The notes: generated from the sequence alone by a model not told the origin. DNA of 60,289 nucleotides from Oehlia diaphana (GCA_003833135.1 QZLH01000028.1:51528-111816), one strand, 5' to 3'; positions 36,016-48,088 are shown, numbered from the stretch's first letter. A program made the numbers and translations.

Positions 36016-37749
36016 ATGGTTATTCAAGATCACGGAAATCTTTGTAACTATGTATTAATGAAAGGAGAAAGTAAAGGTATTATTGAAGTAAGAGAATTTG
36101 AATCTAAATCTCAAGGGAAGGGAGAAGTTATTTATACGAAAACCAGGCACAAAGTTAAGTTTTGTACCATTAACTTGAAAGAAGGAACTTAAATATAGAC
36201 TATTATTGAAATAAAATTTTTTATTTCACTTATTTAAAAAAAATAATAAATGATAGGTTCACGGAGGGGCTTATGTAGCTAAGTTACTTGATCCAATAAC
36301 TCAAGCTGTATTAGCTGAAGTACAAGGAAAAAAATCAAGCGCAAAATTAAAGCAATTATTATTATACCAAGTAAGAATTTATTTCAAAATTTCTATAATA
36401 TTTTATTTGTTTATCATTAAATAAACTGTTATCTCTTATAGCCAGATGAATGTATAGAATTAAAAGATAATGGTATATTATCAATCGATTATAGATTTCT
36501 ATGGGAAGAGGAAAAGTATGTATGGAAAAAGAGAAATATAGTTGGTAGAGAATTAGAATGTAAAATGGTGCATGGAGACGATCCGGGTATAGGAGTCTGT
36601 ATGTATAAACAAGAAAGTAAAACATTGGGTTGCGTAACAGTAATGTATTATAATATGGAAAGAATACCCGTAAAGGATAAAAGGGGTTTGGAATATTTAT
36701 TGATTATTTCATTATTATCTATTTTGGATAAATGGGATGATGAAAATATTACTAAATCAAAGAATGAATACATACTCGACGATGAATCAAACATTGACAC
36801 TCTAAAAGAAAATGTAAAATTACTTGAATTGAAAGAGAAAGAGAAAAAGAAAAATCGTAATAAAAAAGAAGACAAGTTAATAATAAAATTAGCCGAAGAA
36901 GAAGCTATTTTGCAAGAAAAACTTCGTCAATTAAAAGCTCAAGAGAAAGACGATGAAGAATACGCCAGACAATTACAATTAAAACTTTCTGATCCTAATT
37001 ATAATGAGGAAGAAGAAACGTCTAATCAAGGCAAATCAACATCTAATGATTCTAGAGAAGATTCAATAAGACCTACTTCAACTTATTCCCCAGACAATTC
37101 AACAGAATATAAAACAATACTATCTACTAATAATGATAAGAAAATTCGACCACCTACACCTCCTTCATCCTCTTCGTCTTCAAAATACGCTCACAATTAT
37201 TCATCCACAACCATAACAACATTATCATCAAATAATTCTTTGGAACAAGAAGAATATTATAGAAAACGGCCTCCTCCAACTCCACCTTCTCCTGCTGTTT
37301 CTCATCCTGCTGTCTCTTCTCCCTCACCTCCTCCTAATTTATATCCTGCTCCTTGGTCTTACCCTTATAACAATACCAACACTAATTCAAATAATGGTCA
37401 AACTTATACAAGTATGCCAATGCCTTCAATGCCTTCAATGCCTTCGATTCCTGGTTATCCGCCTAATAATTATAATAATGGCACGGCGACTAGTGTTAGT
37501 GGATATTATGGTACAACTGGTACAACTGATTCTCAATTTAATAATTTTATGAACCAACCTGCATCTAATACTAGTTATAATTACCCTCCTTATCAAGAAA
37601 GTACTAATAATAATGGGTATGGCGAGTATAATTATGGATATAACAATGGTGGGTACAATACCGGGTATAATAATGGATACAATGGGTACAATGGGTACAA
37701 TGGTGGCAATGGTGGCAATGGTGGCAATGGTGGTGGATATAACTATTAA
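36016..37749 (+). CDS. Tubby/LOR-like domain protein with Asn/Tyr-rich tail
   Basis: 519 residues from three exons: 36016-36153, 36257-36370, 36442-37749. Residues 1-200 form a beta-rich globular region with alternating strands (GAYVAKLLDPITQAVLAEVQ, ILSIDYRFLWEEEKYVWKK, YKQESKTLGCVTVMYYN, then LEYLLIISLLSILDKW). This resembles the tubby C-terminal-like or LURP-one-related fold, which binds membranes in other proteins. The assignment is tentative. Residues about 206-265 are a Lys/Glu coiled coil with EEEAILQEKLRQLKAQEKDD. The rest is disordered: Ser/Thr, then proline clusters (RPPPTPPSPA), then Asn, Gly and Tyr repeats ending in GYN and GGN units from a 9-bp minisatellite. The splice phases are exact, and the start is the first in-frame ATG after the upstream homopolymer. 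Confidence 0.75.
37665..37740 (+). repeat. Coding minisatellite, 9-bp units
   Basis: Units AATGGGTAC (encoding N-G-Y) and AATGGTGGC (N-G-G) repeat in the last codons of the tubby-like gene. Copy number is likely to vary between strains through slippage. Confidence 0.8.
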
Positions 37750-38424
37750 TATTGTATACATATTTAAGGAGGACTTGTTTTATATATCATAATATTTATA
37801 TAATGCATCGCATTATTTTACTTTGTATAAATAAACAATTACTTTAAAATAATTTTTAAAATTCGGAAAATATATAAGAAATAAGTTTATTATTTTCTTC
37901 GATTTCTAAACTGCCCAACTGCCCAAAAGTTGGTGATAGTATTAAGTGCCTTTTGTTTTAAATAAATATATAATATATATACTTTATTCTAGCAATTTAT
38001 AATTACCATAACAATTCGACCTTTTGTGATCTAACTTCCAAAAAAAAAAAAACAAAATATAAAAAAAAACAAAAATAATAACCGACTTTTAATATATAAA
38101 TCACAAAACAATATTTTTTCATTAATATATAACGAATAAAAACGATCTACATAGAACGTATTACAATAAAGTTGACAAAATTTACAAAATTTACAAAATT
38201 TTCAAGATGTAAATAAAAAAAATTTTGCCGTATTGTTTATAAAAAAGGAATTTTAAAAGGCATAAATTGTTCAATCGTTCTTCTTTTACCTCCAAAAATT
38301 TCAATACAAATTTTTGGGTAATCGTATAAATCGTATACATCATTTACATATATACGCACATGTAATTAAATAATTTAATAGTAAACTGTCGCTATTTATC
38401 TTGAATTAATATAAGGGCACTATA
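37750..38424. other. Convergent 3' flanks
   Basis: AT-rich sequence between two tail-to-tail genes, presumably their 3' UTRs. A short run of TTTACAAAATT repeats lies near 38180-38205. No gene seen. Confidence 0.5.
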
Positions 38425-40662
38425 TTATCCAAAGTGAAATTGGTGTGTTCCATGACTACCATGGCTATGGCTATGAAAACTAGACCTTTGTCTCGGAAAA
38501 CCTTGCGAAGAAAATGATCCAAACGGAAATCCGTGACCCCCCCTCGATCCTCCCATGTTAGGCATTTCAGCACCCATAAACATTTGGAAAAATAGATTTG
38601 GATCTACATCGAAGTTTGTTTGTCCATTTATTCCGTCAAGATCTACTCCACTATCATATCTTTGTTTTTTTGCAGGGTCTCCAAGGATTGCATAAGCTTC
38701 ACCAATTTCTTTAAACTTTATTTCTGCATCAGTATCTCCGCAATTTTTGTCAGGGTGATGTTGAAGTGCTAATTTACGATATGCTTTTTTAATTTCACTC
38801 TCAGATGCATCTTTACTAACTCCAAGAATCTTATAATAATCCTTTCGATGTGATTTTTTTAACTCTCTTTCAGCGTTCCTTAATTCTTTACGAATTTCAG
38901 GGTTGTTTCCTTCCAAATCCATTGCAGCTTTCAAATCTTGCACAGCTTCTTCATATCTTTCTAATTTGAGATACGTGTCCGCTCTTCTTCTCAATACTTT
39001 GACAAAATTAGGATCTAGATCTAATGCTTTGTCCATGTCCTTCAATGACTCGTTAAATTTTCCAAGTTTAATTAGAACTGCTGATCTATTTGAATAAAGT
39101 TTAGACATCATGGTCGTATTTGAAGGATCGATTTTGAGGGCTGCACTATAAATATCGTATGCTTCTTTATAATCTTTTCTGCTGAAAGCTTCATTACCAG
39201 CAGTCTTTTGGCTTTCAAGTGCTTTCGATTTCTTCAAAAAATTTTATTGAAAAAAAAAAAAATAAAAAAAATTATTAAAATAACATATAAAATTGTACTC
39301 GTTAATAAAGTTAATTACCTTTAGTAATACACGTGCTTTTGAGTTATCTGGGTCACAACGTAATGCTTCCTGGCAATGACAAGCAGCTTTATTATTATCT
39401 CCCTCAAGATACAATATTCGCGCTCTCAACACATGAGCATCAGAATTTTGTGCATCTGAACGTAAAATATCACTAAAAGAAAGTAAAATATCTTCTATAA
39501 GAAATTCCAAGTTTTATAAAATAAACTTTCATGAATACTTACATGGCTATTTGGCTAGCACTTCCATAGTCCTTTTGTTCTAATAGCGCTTCACCCTTCA
39601 TTAGTTTCCACTTGGTCGGAATTTCTTCTAAAAAGGTCGTTGCTCTATCAATTACGTTTAAAGTCAAAGGGAATTGCCCATTTTTTAAATATATTTCAGC
39701 TTGTTGAATATAATCTTTTACTTGATTTAACTGTAAATATTCTGTCTTTGCTTGTGAACTCGTAGGATCCATGTTTAATGCTTGAGTATACACTCGTTCA
39801 GCTTCTGATAAATTACCGAGCAAAAAATTACATTTCGCACAGCGAAGAAAAGCCTTAATTGATGTGGGGTCCAAAGAAATCGCACGTTTACAATCATTAA
39901 GGGCATCTTTTGTTTTTTTCAACATCATCAAAGCGGCAGCGCGGTTGTTATAATATGTTGGAGAATTCGGGTTAAGTTCTGTGATATTAACGAGCGCAAA
40001 GTTATTCAACATTTGTAACTATGAGTGATAAGAAAATGTCATGTATAATCACACGAGCAGATATGGTTGATCACAATACTCTTGGATAACAGTATCTCTT
40101 ACCTATGGCTCTGGTATATAACGCAACAGCTTGATCATAGTCTCCACTTTTATAAAGACTATTGGCTTCATTTTTTATATCTTCTGCCTCAACTTGACTA
40201 AATGAATTTAAACAAAAAGAAACTTAATTAGAAATTTCTTCCCTAAGAACAAAAGAAAATTTGATACCGACAAGGATCAACAGCTTATATTATTGAATAT
40301 TCAGTTTTTAAAATTGTTCTCTTTTACCAGTGCAAAAATCTGAATATTCGTTTCAGAAAAAAAAGTGAAAAATCATAGAATACAGTTCGGGACTAATAAC
40401 TTGTCGTTTCAAATAAATGAAACCAATTTTCTTTTTTATTTAGATAATAATTCTTTAGACCTATTTGCATCTTTCCAAATATTACTTTATAAGTTCGTAA
40501 TAAAGAACCTTTATGAGGCTTAAAACAAACAGACAAAGTTCCTAACTTACTCAGTTAAGAGCACTTTTTCGTATTCTTTATATGACGATCACAATTTTTC
40601 ACATTAGAAATGCTGAAAAGTACTTACACATTATACTCTGGAATGTCGGTTTCCATATCCAT
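38425..40662 (-). CDS. TPR and J-domain co-chaperone, DNAJC7-like
   Basis: Cytosolic co-chaperone linking Hsp90 and Hsp70 through tetratricopeptide repeats and stimulating Hsp70 through its J domain. Exons on the minus strand: 40662-40628, 40197-40103, 39978-39543, 39472-39319, 39231-38425, giving 508 residues, close to the family's usual 490-500. TPR units start at [20 protein letters not shown] and continue with [40 protein letters not shown] and [19 protein letters not shown]. The J domain (about 370-435) reads [20 protein letters not shown] with the HPD triad at 399-401 ([10 protein letters not shown]). The tail is Gly/Phe- and His/Ser-rich and ends HQFHFG. An AG inside the third exon region (ATATCACAG) is used as acceptor because the upstream AG would run into a stop. 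Confidence 0.95.
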
Positions 40663-41769
40663 GTTCGTATTTATCAAAAAGTATATATAAACAAATTTAA
40701 GGAGATACGAACTTGTAAAAAAGAAGAGGTTTAAAGGAAGTATCTCGCAGGCTTATTCCAAGGAGTAAATATATAAGTCCGAATGGTACTGTATATGGAC
40801 GAATTTATTTTTTTTTAAAAAAAAAAAATACTAAAATTGCTCAATTTTTTGATTAAGCATTGAACCCCTCTTTTTAGGGTTAGTACAAACGTTCGCGTCA
40901 TACAGAAATGGATCAAAAGTTTGAGGTACACGCCAGATGGAAACGCGTAGAAGGTCAAGGAAAATTCAAACAATTTTACTTTCCAAGTCAATTGACAGGC
41001 TTGGTTACACAAACAAATTGCTGCGGAAGAAATGACCGATTAGATTTAGGAGATTAAGATAAATGATGTGATCGACCCTTTGTTTCAGTCAACCAAATCA
41101 AAACTGTAATTGTTCAGTCGATTAGGAATATGCGGAACTTTACAATGACCGGATGGGGGTTCGATCTATGTCTCTATTCTCCTATTTGTTATCGGTTTTT
41201 TTTATTATCGGTTTTTCTTTTTTTTTACATAATGAAATGTCAACATAATATTTTATTGAAAGATCCGAAAAAAATATGAAATTCTTGAAGTGGAATTCTC
41301 TTCATTGCACTCTTATCTCTTTTTAATCTATCTAAATAATTTTCTGATGTTCTTATATTTCTCAAAAAGTATTTTTATTAATTAGAACCGGCGTTTATAT
41401 GATATAATACAGTATATCCATTTTTGTTAACTATTTTGTATCTTTAGAAATAAATTTTATGAAACCTTACAAAGTTGCGGAGCTATTTATTACATTTAAT
41501 ATAAAATACCTGCCATTTGAGATTATATCTAAAATATTAAAAATTAATGGTTAAATTGTAAATAAACTAATTATTTACCTTTATATACGGTCAAAAAGCT
41601 TTTAAAGCTAAAAAGTTGAATAACCTGATATAGTTTTGATTTACTTAACTAACTGACCACCCTAGTGTGACATGTAAGTGTTGAAAATTTATAAGTTCCT
41701 TTTTTGACATTTGGGAATTAAACTTAAAATTGTATAAGGAAAATAATAAGGGTGGCTTATGGGACAGTT
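40663..41769. other. Intergenic between DNAJC7-like gene and tRNA
   Basis: The promoter of the co-chaperone gene should be in the first few hundred bases. A 65-codon minus-strand frame at 40815-41012 has no family character. No other feature supported. Confidence 0.4.
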
Positions 41770-41841
41770 GCCTCTTTGGCCCAGTGGTAAGGCGTCGCTC
41801 TCGTAAAGCGAAGATCGGTGGTTCGAATCCGCCAAGGGGCT
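41770..41841 (+). tRNA. tRNA-Thr (anticodon CGT)
   Basis: The 72-nt gene folds as a full cloverleaf. The acceptor stem GCCTCTT pairs with AAGGGGC, with one G-T pair. The anticodon stem TCGCT/AGCGA holds the loop CTCGTAA, giving anticodon CGT, which reads ACG. The T arm is GGTGG-TTCGAAT-CCGCC, with the GGTTCGAATCC B box. No intron is present. A T-rich stretch (TTTTTC then eight T) about 10 nt downstream serves as a pol III terminator. The CCA end is not encoded. Confidence 0.96.
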
Positions 41842-42353
41842 ATTCCCTGTGTAATTTTTCTTTTTTTTAATAGTAAGAACTCCATTGAGATAATCAGGGA
41901 TAAAGTACAAACCGGTATTTTCTCATGTAAGTAAATTTTTATGAACTATGCTCGTAAATTTTATACTTACGTTTGGCCAATCAGAGATATTTCCAAATAT
42001 TCGGCAAAATATGCACATTTTGAACCTTTGTCGTGATATTTTTAAAATTGAAGTTGCCAAAAATGTAATATAATTCCTAAGTATAGTATACATACTGTAC
42101 GTGGCCAATATTTACTAAATATTTATCTGCTATTTATATGATTTATATGTAATTACCTTATTTTATAATCGTGTTTCATTGAAATAGATTAAACTTCTTA
42201 AACTTCCATTATAAAATACATTTTCTCCTTTTTTTCCTTTTGATTTTTTTGTATTATTTATTATTTTCAAAAATAAGTCAAGTTAGATCTGTCAAAATTG
42301 TATGCTAAAAAGTGATAATTAGAAGTATAATAATAAGAAAGAAGTAAATAAAA
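41842..42353. other. Intergenic between tRNA-Thr and SLC35-like gene
   Basis: Contains the pol III terminator T-runs right after the tRNA and otherwise AT-rich sequence. The promoter of the downstream transporter is expected here. No gene seen. Confidence 0.5.
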
Positions 42354-43690
42354 ATGGTTTCTCCTGACGAAAAAGCTGATGAGAAACCCTTTCTTCCACC
42401 TCCAGCAACGTCAGCATCTGCATATGCTCATCACCAAAAGCAGCATTCGCCAACTATTATTTTATTGGTAGTCGCATTTTACTGGGCTGCTTCTTTATCA
42501 GTAGTATTTTTAAACAAATATATTCTAAGTGTTTCAGAATATAAATTTCCATTTCCATTATTTGTAACATGGTATCAACTTGTTGTCGCGTTTGTTATTC
42601 TGTTAGTATGGGGAACTTTGGGTCAAAGGTATTTATTAAATTGTAAATTAAAAACTTTATGTGGTGTTTTCCTGTTTATAATATATTCAGCGAATAATGT
42701 TCGTATAAATTCTACATTTGTTACGAATAGTGTTAGTTCATTTATCCCACCGTATGAATTCAATTTAAGTATTGCCCGTAAGGTCGCTCCTTTAACATTT
42801 GTGTATGTTATGATGCTGGCCTTCAACAACTTATGTTTGCAATATGTAGAAGTTACATTTTATCAGGTTTGTCATATTTTCAAATATACGATCTAAAAAA
42901 TTAAATTTTATAACTCTAATTTAATTTATTACAGGTTGCCCGCTCACTTTCAATTCTTTTTAATATTTTCTTTACATACACACTTCTTGGAGCCAAAACT
43001 TCATTCAATGCATTAGTTTGTTGTAGTATTGTTTTCTTTGGTTTCGTTATTGGTTCCTATGGAGAAATAAATTTCTCATGGGAAGGTATCATTTATGGTG
43101 TTGCTTCTAGTGCATTCGTTGCATTGTATGGTATTTATGTTAAAAAAACACTTAGCGTAGTAGATAATAACGAATGGTAATTATAATCCCTTTTTTACAC
43201 TCGTCTATAATTCTTACATTCAATTAAGACTGTATTAATTTTTTTTTAGGCGGCTTCTTCATTATAATACGACTCTATCAATATTCTTCCTTTTCCCATT
43301 AGTAATTTTTTCTGGTGAATTGCACAGAATTATAACAATAGATTTCTTATATGAATGGGGATTCTGGACATTAATGACTATCACTGGTATCACCGGATTT
43401 GTCATCAACATTGCAATGTTCTTGCAAATCAAATTCACGACGCCTTTAACCAACACAATTTCCGGTACTGCAAAAAGTTGTTTCCAAACCGCTTTGGCGG
43501 CTTGGTATTTCCAAAATCCAATTTCACTTTTGGTAAGCTTTAAATTTTAACTTGTTAGATCATTTCAATATTGGTGTTATCTAAATAAATTATTTTTTCT
43601 ATTATATAGAATGGAACTGGTATATTCTTCGCTTTATTCGGTTCAGGTTTATATTCTTGGGTGCGATATAGGGAAATGGTCCGAAAATAA
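42354..43690 (+). CDS. Nucleotide-sugar transporter, GDP-fucose (SLC35C1) type
   Basis: Multi-pass Golgi antiporter of the drug/metabolite superfamily, most like the GDP-fucose transporter branch, which imports GDP-fucose for glycosylation. Exons: 42354-42628, 42731-42866, 42935-43176, 43250-43532, 43610-43690, giving 338 residues with about ten hydrophobic helices. Family blocks are FYWAASLSVVFLNKYILS, TFVYVMMLAFNNLCLQYVEV, FYQVARSLSILFN, GFVINIAMFLQIKFTTPLTN and TISGTAKSCFQTALA. The N-terminal 30 residues are soluble and Pro/His-rich. The first intron is inferred. It is 102 nt, in frame and free of stops, so a retained form adding 34 residues is possible, but the spliced form matches family spacing better. 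Substrate is from family resemblance only. Confidence 0.88.
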
Positions 43691-44671
43691 ATTAATGTTT
43701 CCTAATTAATGTATAAAAGATTTTAAATATATTTAGAATTTTGGTTCAGTCAGAAAATAATTAACTTTTTTTTTTTAATATCGTTATTTTTGGAGGTAGT
43801 TATTATTAATAATAGTTTATTAAATAAAACTAAAAAAGTAATTTATCTCTAGAATTGCATTTAATTAGTATTAGGCAAAGTTTAAGTTTTTAATTAATTT
43901 GAAAAATTTCAACTACTTTAACCATTTCTTCTCAGATGATGTCATATATATTATTGTGTAAATATTACTTTTGAACTTTTGAAGCTGCGGATGATATGAA
44001 ATACAACAACTAACTCGGAATGGACAAATTTGAAATAACAGAAAGAAAAATCACATGACTCATTCATTAAAAATTTTTTTTGCCATGGCGTCACTTTTTT
44101 GAACATTTACGCATTTATGATTCATTCAATTCTATATCGGAGTTAATTGGAGAATGGCTTCACGTATATAAAACCTCGAGAAAATTTTCAATATATAAAT
44201 AAAAAATTGAAAAAAACTTTAAAGCCTTCTTACTGTCTGTATTATTACTGTGTTGCCCCAGTAAAAAGATTTGTAAGGGACTGATTGGTTTAAGAGGCTC
44301 GGTTTATCTATATGGCTTTGTTATAGGCTTATAAAAAAATAGGAAAAACTTTGTGAAAAAGGCTTTGCAGCTGATCGATCGATTTCTTCTTGTATTTTGA
44401 CAAGTTCATATCGTATTAGATTCTGTCAAAATAACACCCGATTATTTTATTAGAATATTTTAAAAAAAAGGCATTAAGTTGGCGGCTTTGGCTGTTTGTG
44501 GCGTGGATTCGTGTAACATTCTTTTATTTTGGGTTTTAGGATCACGTAAATATTTTTACGGGTTTGCTTTCCTGTGAATCCTTTTTTTTTATGAACTAAA
44601 ATATTTTTTTTGTTTCTTGTCTTTTTAACGTGTATAAGAAACTATAAAGTTTTTAAAATATAGTTTCACAC
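43691..44671. other. Intergenic, 3' flank and upstream region
   Basis: AT-rich 3' flank of the transporter, then a more mixed region from about 44000 that is probably the promoter and 5' UTR of the next gene. No open frame with coding character. Confidence 0.45.
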
Positions 44672-46338
44672 ATGGAACCAACTGACGATAATTCAGCACA
44701 AAATTCGGCACCTAGTGAGTCATTGCAGACAGTACCAATTTATAATTTAGACGCGTCGTCTTCTGATAGTGACTCTGATGACCCGAGACGTAGAGGTGGT
44801 CCTCCTGTAGGACCTCCAATAGATATAACGCCTGCAACAAGTGGCTCTCAAGCTACAATAATGTCACAGCGTCAACGAGTACAAGTACCACAGCGTTCTT
44901 ATACAACTCCTCTTCCGAGACAACATGAAAGACAACTTTCGGAGTTATCGGCCGTAGCAGAATCGGTACAAACTAGACCAAGCGTTGACGAAGAGAATTT
45001 CTTTGAAGATGATTCATCTAGTGAAGAAGAACCATTTCAACTTCAAGATTCTCGATTATCAGGTCAAACTGAAACACCCATAACGACTTCTAAAATTGTT
45101 GAACATTCCGTTGTTGACGTTTCTCCGAGAACGGATAATCGAGGATTAAGACCTTTAAACTTACTGGATGAAAATGTAGAGAAAGGATCATCATCACTTA
45201 TGAAAGGTTTGAAATTAATATACCTTTTATTTGAATAATTCGCCAATCAGAATACGATACATGTTAATGAAAGTGCTGTAAAAATAAGAGACTCCAGTCG
45301 TCCGATTTGAATTTTTTAAATGAGAGAAAATCGCGACAACTTTTTTTAAAAGTAGAATTTCTGGGCATCAATTAGATATGTTGCATCCTATTCTGATTTG
45401 GCGTTGGAAAATTCATTTATAACACGGTTGTAAAGTTAATTGTCTTTTTTTTTTCTCTAGAGAAAGTATCATATGATCCTAAATCACGTGGAATACCAAT
45501 GACGCAGGCAGCAGCAGAACATTCAAGTGATACAGGAGGATATCGTCGTTCAAAAGAAGCAGACCATATGTTTCATCATCGTGAATCTTCAGATCTCTTA
45601 CCATTAACTCTCGTATCAGGAAGCACATCCAGTGGACTTTCATATTCAACTAATTATGCTTATCTTTCTCCACCTTTTGGGCGAGTCATAAACCGATCAC
45701 AGATAATGGCTAGAGTTGCTTGGTTTTCTCAGTTTGTCATATTCAACATCGTTTATGCAGAGTATAAATTAAATTCAACAACTACGGATGGGAAAACTTC
45801 CATGTCTAATCTGATTGGATTAGTTATTATTCCACTTATTTTTTTTGTTGCCTACATTTTACTTATTACAGTATGGACTTATGTAGATCTTAAGAATAAA
45901 GGATTTGATTCATCTTTCACAGTATTATATTATTCCCCCCTAATGATTTTTTCAATATTTTTTGAGGAAAAGAAGCGAGTTGATGCATCAAAATTTCATG
46001 AAGTAAATTACGGAGCAAAGTGGTGGAGAATTGGTACAACAAAAGTGAGAGAGGGTCTTGTTATGGGTTTTTACTGTTTATTTATTATAGGATTTGTTAC
46101 ATCCGACATATTAGGTAGAGCTTTTAATCAACGTAATGCTGAAGTATCAAAGGTATTTGAAGACGTCGTACCATTTTTATTTATGTTAGTTGTATTTTCA
46201 TTGGGATTCATAGTTTCGATTTGGGCAGTAGTTGAAGCTATTGTAACAGGAAGTATGCTTGGAAGTGGTGAAGGAAAGAAAAGATTAGTAGGCGTATTAC
46301 CAATTGCATTTAAAAAAAAAGAGTATTATAAAAGTTAA
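44672..46338 (+). CDS. Orphan protein with acidic N terminus and four membrane helices
   Basis: Two exons, 44672-45206 and 45461-46338, joined in phase to 470 residues. The first half is disordered and Ser/Asp/Glu-rich (DASSSDSDSDDPRRRGGPP, EENFFEDDSSSEEEPFQLQD) with many possible phosphosites. The second half has four predicted membrane segments: ARVAWFSQFVIFNIVY, LIGLVIIPLIFFVAYILLIT, VMGFYCLFIIGFVTSDIL and PFLFMLVVFSLGFIVSIWAV. A basic loop with VNYGAKWWRIGTTKVRE lies between the second and third, and the C terminus is basic, ending KKKEYYKS. I do not recognise the family. The splice is supported by GT..AG and by coding character on both sides. The first exon begins at the first in-frame ATG. 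Confidence 0.8.
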
Positions 46339-46776
46339 TTAATTTTAATGCATTTTAACAAACAATTAATTTTTATTGGTAATTCTTCTTAATAATGGGA
46401 ATTTGGGACCAAAATTCATTATTTTTTTTTTAATTTGTATTGTAATTAGGATACTTAAATTGTATTTTATCTAATTTTGTGATAGCTATTTATTTTGATG
46501 TTTATATATGTATGTAATTTATTAGATCCAAATAACTAATTTAAATTCAAAAAAAGTAAGTTATCTATACAGAATAATAAAATTTAATCTGTACATTTTA
46601 AGAATTATGAGTCCCGATGTAGAGAATTAATTTTTTACAAATAATAATTAACTAATTAATGCTTTTTTTACAAATTTTACCAAGTCGGATGAATTTAATA
46701 AAAAATAAAGGATTATGTAAGCTCATGTGGAATTTAGTAACTAACAAATTTTCAAATTATTTGACATAATCCAAGG
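46339..46776. other. Intergenic, convergent flanks
   Basis: AT-rich 3' flank of the orphan membrane protein gene. Nothing recognised. Confidence 0.5.
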
Positions 46777-47526
46777 TTATGTGTCGTTATGTGAATCAAT
46801 TTCCACTACATTCAGTGCCTCAAAAACAGCAAAGTAAGGAGAGTCGATGGCGTATCTGTAATTATCTGTCATCCATGCCGAATGAAGGATACCAAGAGCT
46901 TTTCCTTTTTTGTCCACAGCACTTGCTCTTGAGTCTCCAGGTAAAGCCTCCATACTCGAATGCAAATACCAATTGTCGATCAAACCACACAGTAGGATAG
47001 CATTTCATTCACTTCTTGGATTAACGGTGTCTTCATGTATCCGATGAATATTCCTTCGCTAACATTGTTACTATGAGGGGAATCTCGCCTTGCTCTCTTG
47101 CGGATTTGATGCTTTCTTTTGTTAGGTTAATGGAAACAGCAGCATCGATAGGAAGCAATTTTCCAAGGGTAAGGCCCGTAGCTCTTCCTACTTTAAAGAC
47201 ATCAAAATCATCAAAATCATAATTGTTATCTAGTTCTTCATATTTGTAAAGCCATTTATACAAGTGTTTTCAGGGAGGTTTGCTTTTTTGAAATCTTCAG
47301 GAAGAATTGATAATTTATTTGGACATAATGTACAATTTTTGTTTGCAAAAATACAAAATGTCGCATCGATGCCAAAATTCTTCTGGTGTGCTTTGGAGTA
47401 GAAGTTGTTTCGCATGCCACGCTCATAACGAGCCAGAGCTGAGTTCTGCCTGTGCCCATCAATTACATGACACATTTTTTTCAGAGATTTCCCTGTATAT
47501 CTAGATCCAAAGAAGTGCAAGGCCAA
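46777..47526 (-). pseudogene. Trypsin-like serine protease remnant
   Basis: Three minus-strand pieces in different frames read as one protein. 47526-47230 contains HVIDGHRQNSALARYERGMR and the Cys cluster FCIFANKNCTLCPNK. A second at 47263-47033 contains VFKVGRATGLTLGKLLPIDA. A third at 46983-46777 contains MEALPGDSRASAVDKKGKAL followed by GILHSAWMTDNYRYAI. The arrangement KVGRATG...GDSxAS...G-LH fits the C-terminal half of a chymotrypsin-fold peptidase of the type multiplied in mycorrhizal fungi. The catalytic-serine motif, usually GDSG, is GDSR here. The frame changes near 47245 and again between 47033 and 46983. The upstream exons carrying the rest of the triad are not intact. Family assignment is inference from the motif. 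Confidence 0.6.
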
Positions 47527-47581
47527 TAATTTTGATCAATAAGCAATTTTATTGAAACTTCCTACTCAAGTTACTTTACCA

Positions 47582-47909
47582 ATGTCTCCATTTTTGCATA
47601 AGGCAATTAGAGAGCAAGTAGGAATGATCTACATAATCGATACAATATTTGGAAACATTGAAAAAGAAAGAGACCGGAAGACTGGACTCTATTCAAATGA
47701 ATTGTACGTTTGTATCTTATTTACGAATTGAAATTAATAAACTTATGTGAATACTTATATCACCTTTTATAGATCGAACTATCGAAGCAATTCGTTGAAG
47801 GTAGATGCATGATAAATCATGTTCAAATTTATTTTAGGTGAAGAACACGATAGATAAAGTGATTCCGGAGAGAGTTCAAGAAAAGCATTTATTTAATGAA
47901 ATAATATAA
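47582..47909 (+). CDS. Small three-exon gene model, unknown function
   Basis: Exons 47582-47703, 47773-47800 and 47838-47909 join through GT..AG introns of 69 and 37 nt to give 73 residues. The first begins MSPFLHKAIREQVGMIYIID, the second codes for SNYRSNSLK, and the third for VKNTIDKVIPERVQEKHLF before a TAA. Composition is protein-like. The frame is open upstream of the ATG to 47543, so this may be part of a longer decayed gene. The 37-nt intron is unusually short, which weakens the model. It lies on the opposite strand to the protease remnants around it. Confidence 0.35.
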
Positions 47910-48088
47910 ATATTTTGCTTAATTCTTTAATTTACAGCAAGCCTGTAAATTCCTGTTGTTCTTTTGATAAAGCAATTAAATTTATTGGCTCCAAAATCAA
48001 TCTTTATAGTGAATATGTCAAGGTTATTGCCATCAAAGCACATTTTTTTTAGGTATAGATGATGAATTTAAGGACATGAAATCAATTA

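Noticed and set aside
37435..37761. 108-codon minus-strand frame rich in Ile and Thr
   Set aside because: It is the antisense shadow of the Asn/Gly/Tyr tail repeats of the tubby-like gene.
40021..40102. Earlier splice acceptor for exon 3 of the DNAJC7-like gene
   Set aside because: Using the AG at about 40029 puts an in-frame stop after a few codons. The AG in ATATCACAG keeps the TPR frame.
42354..42896. Unspliced 180-codon reading of the transporter's first part
   Set aside because: The unspliced reading breaks conserved helix spacing and ends in an intron. The five-exon model matches the family through to the C terminus.
46779..47504. Plus-strand frames over the protease remnant
   Set aside because: The minus strand carries the recognisable protease motifs, so these are shadows.
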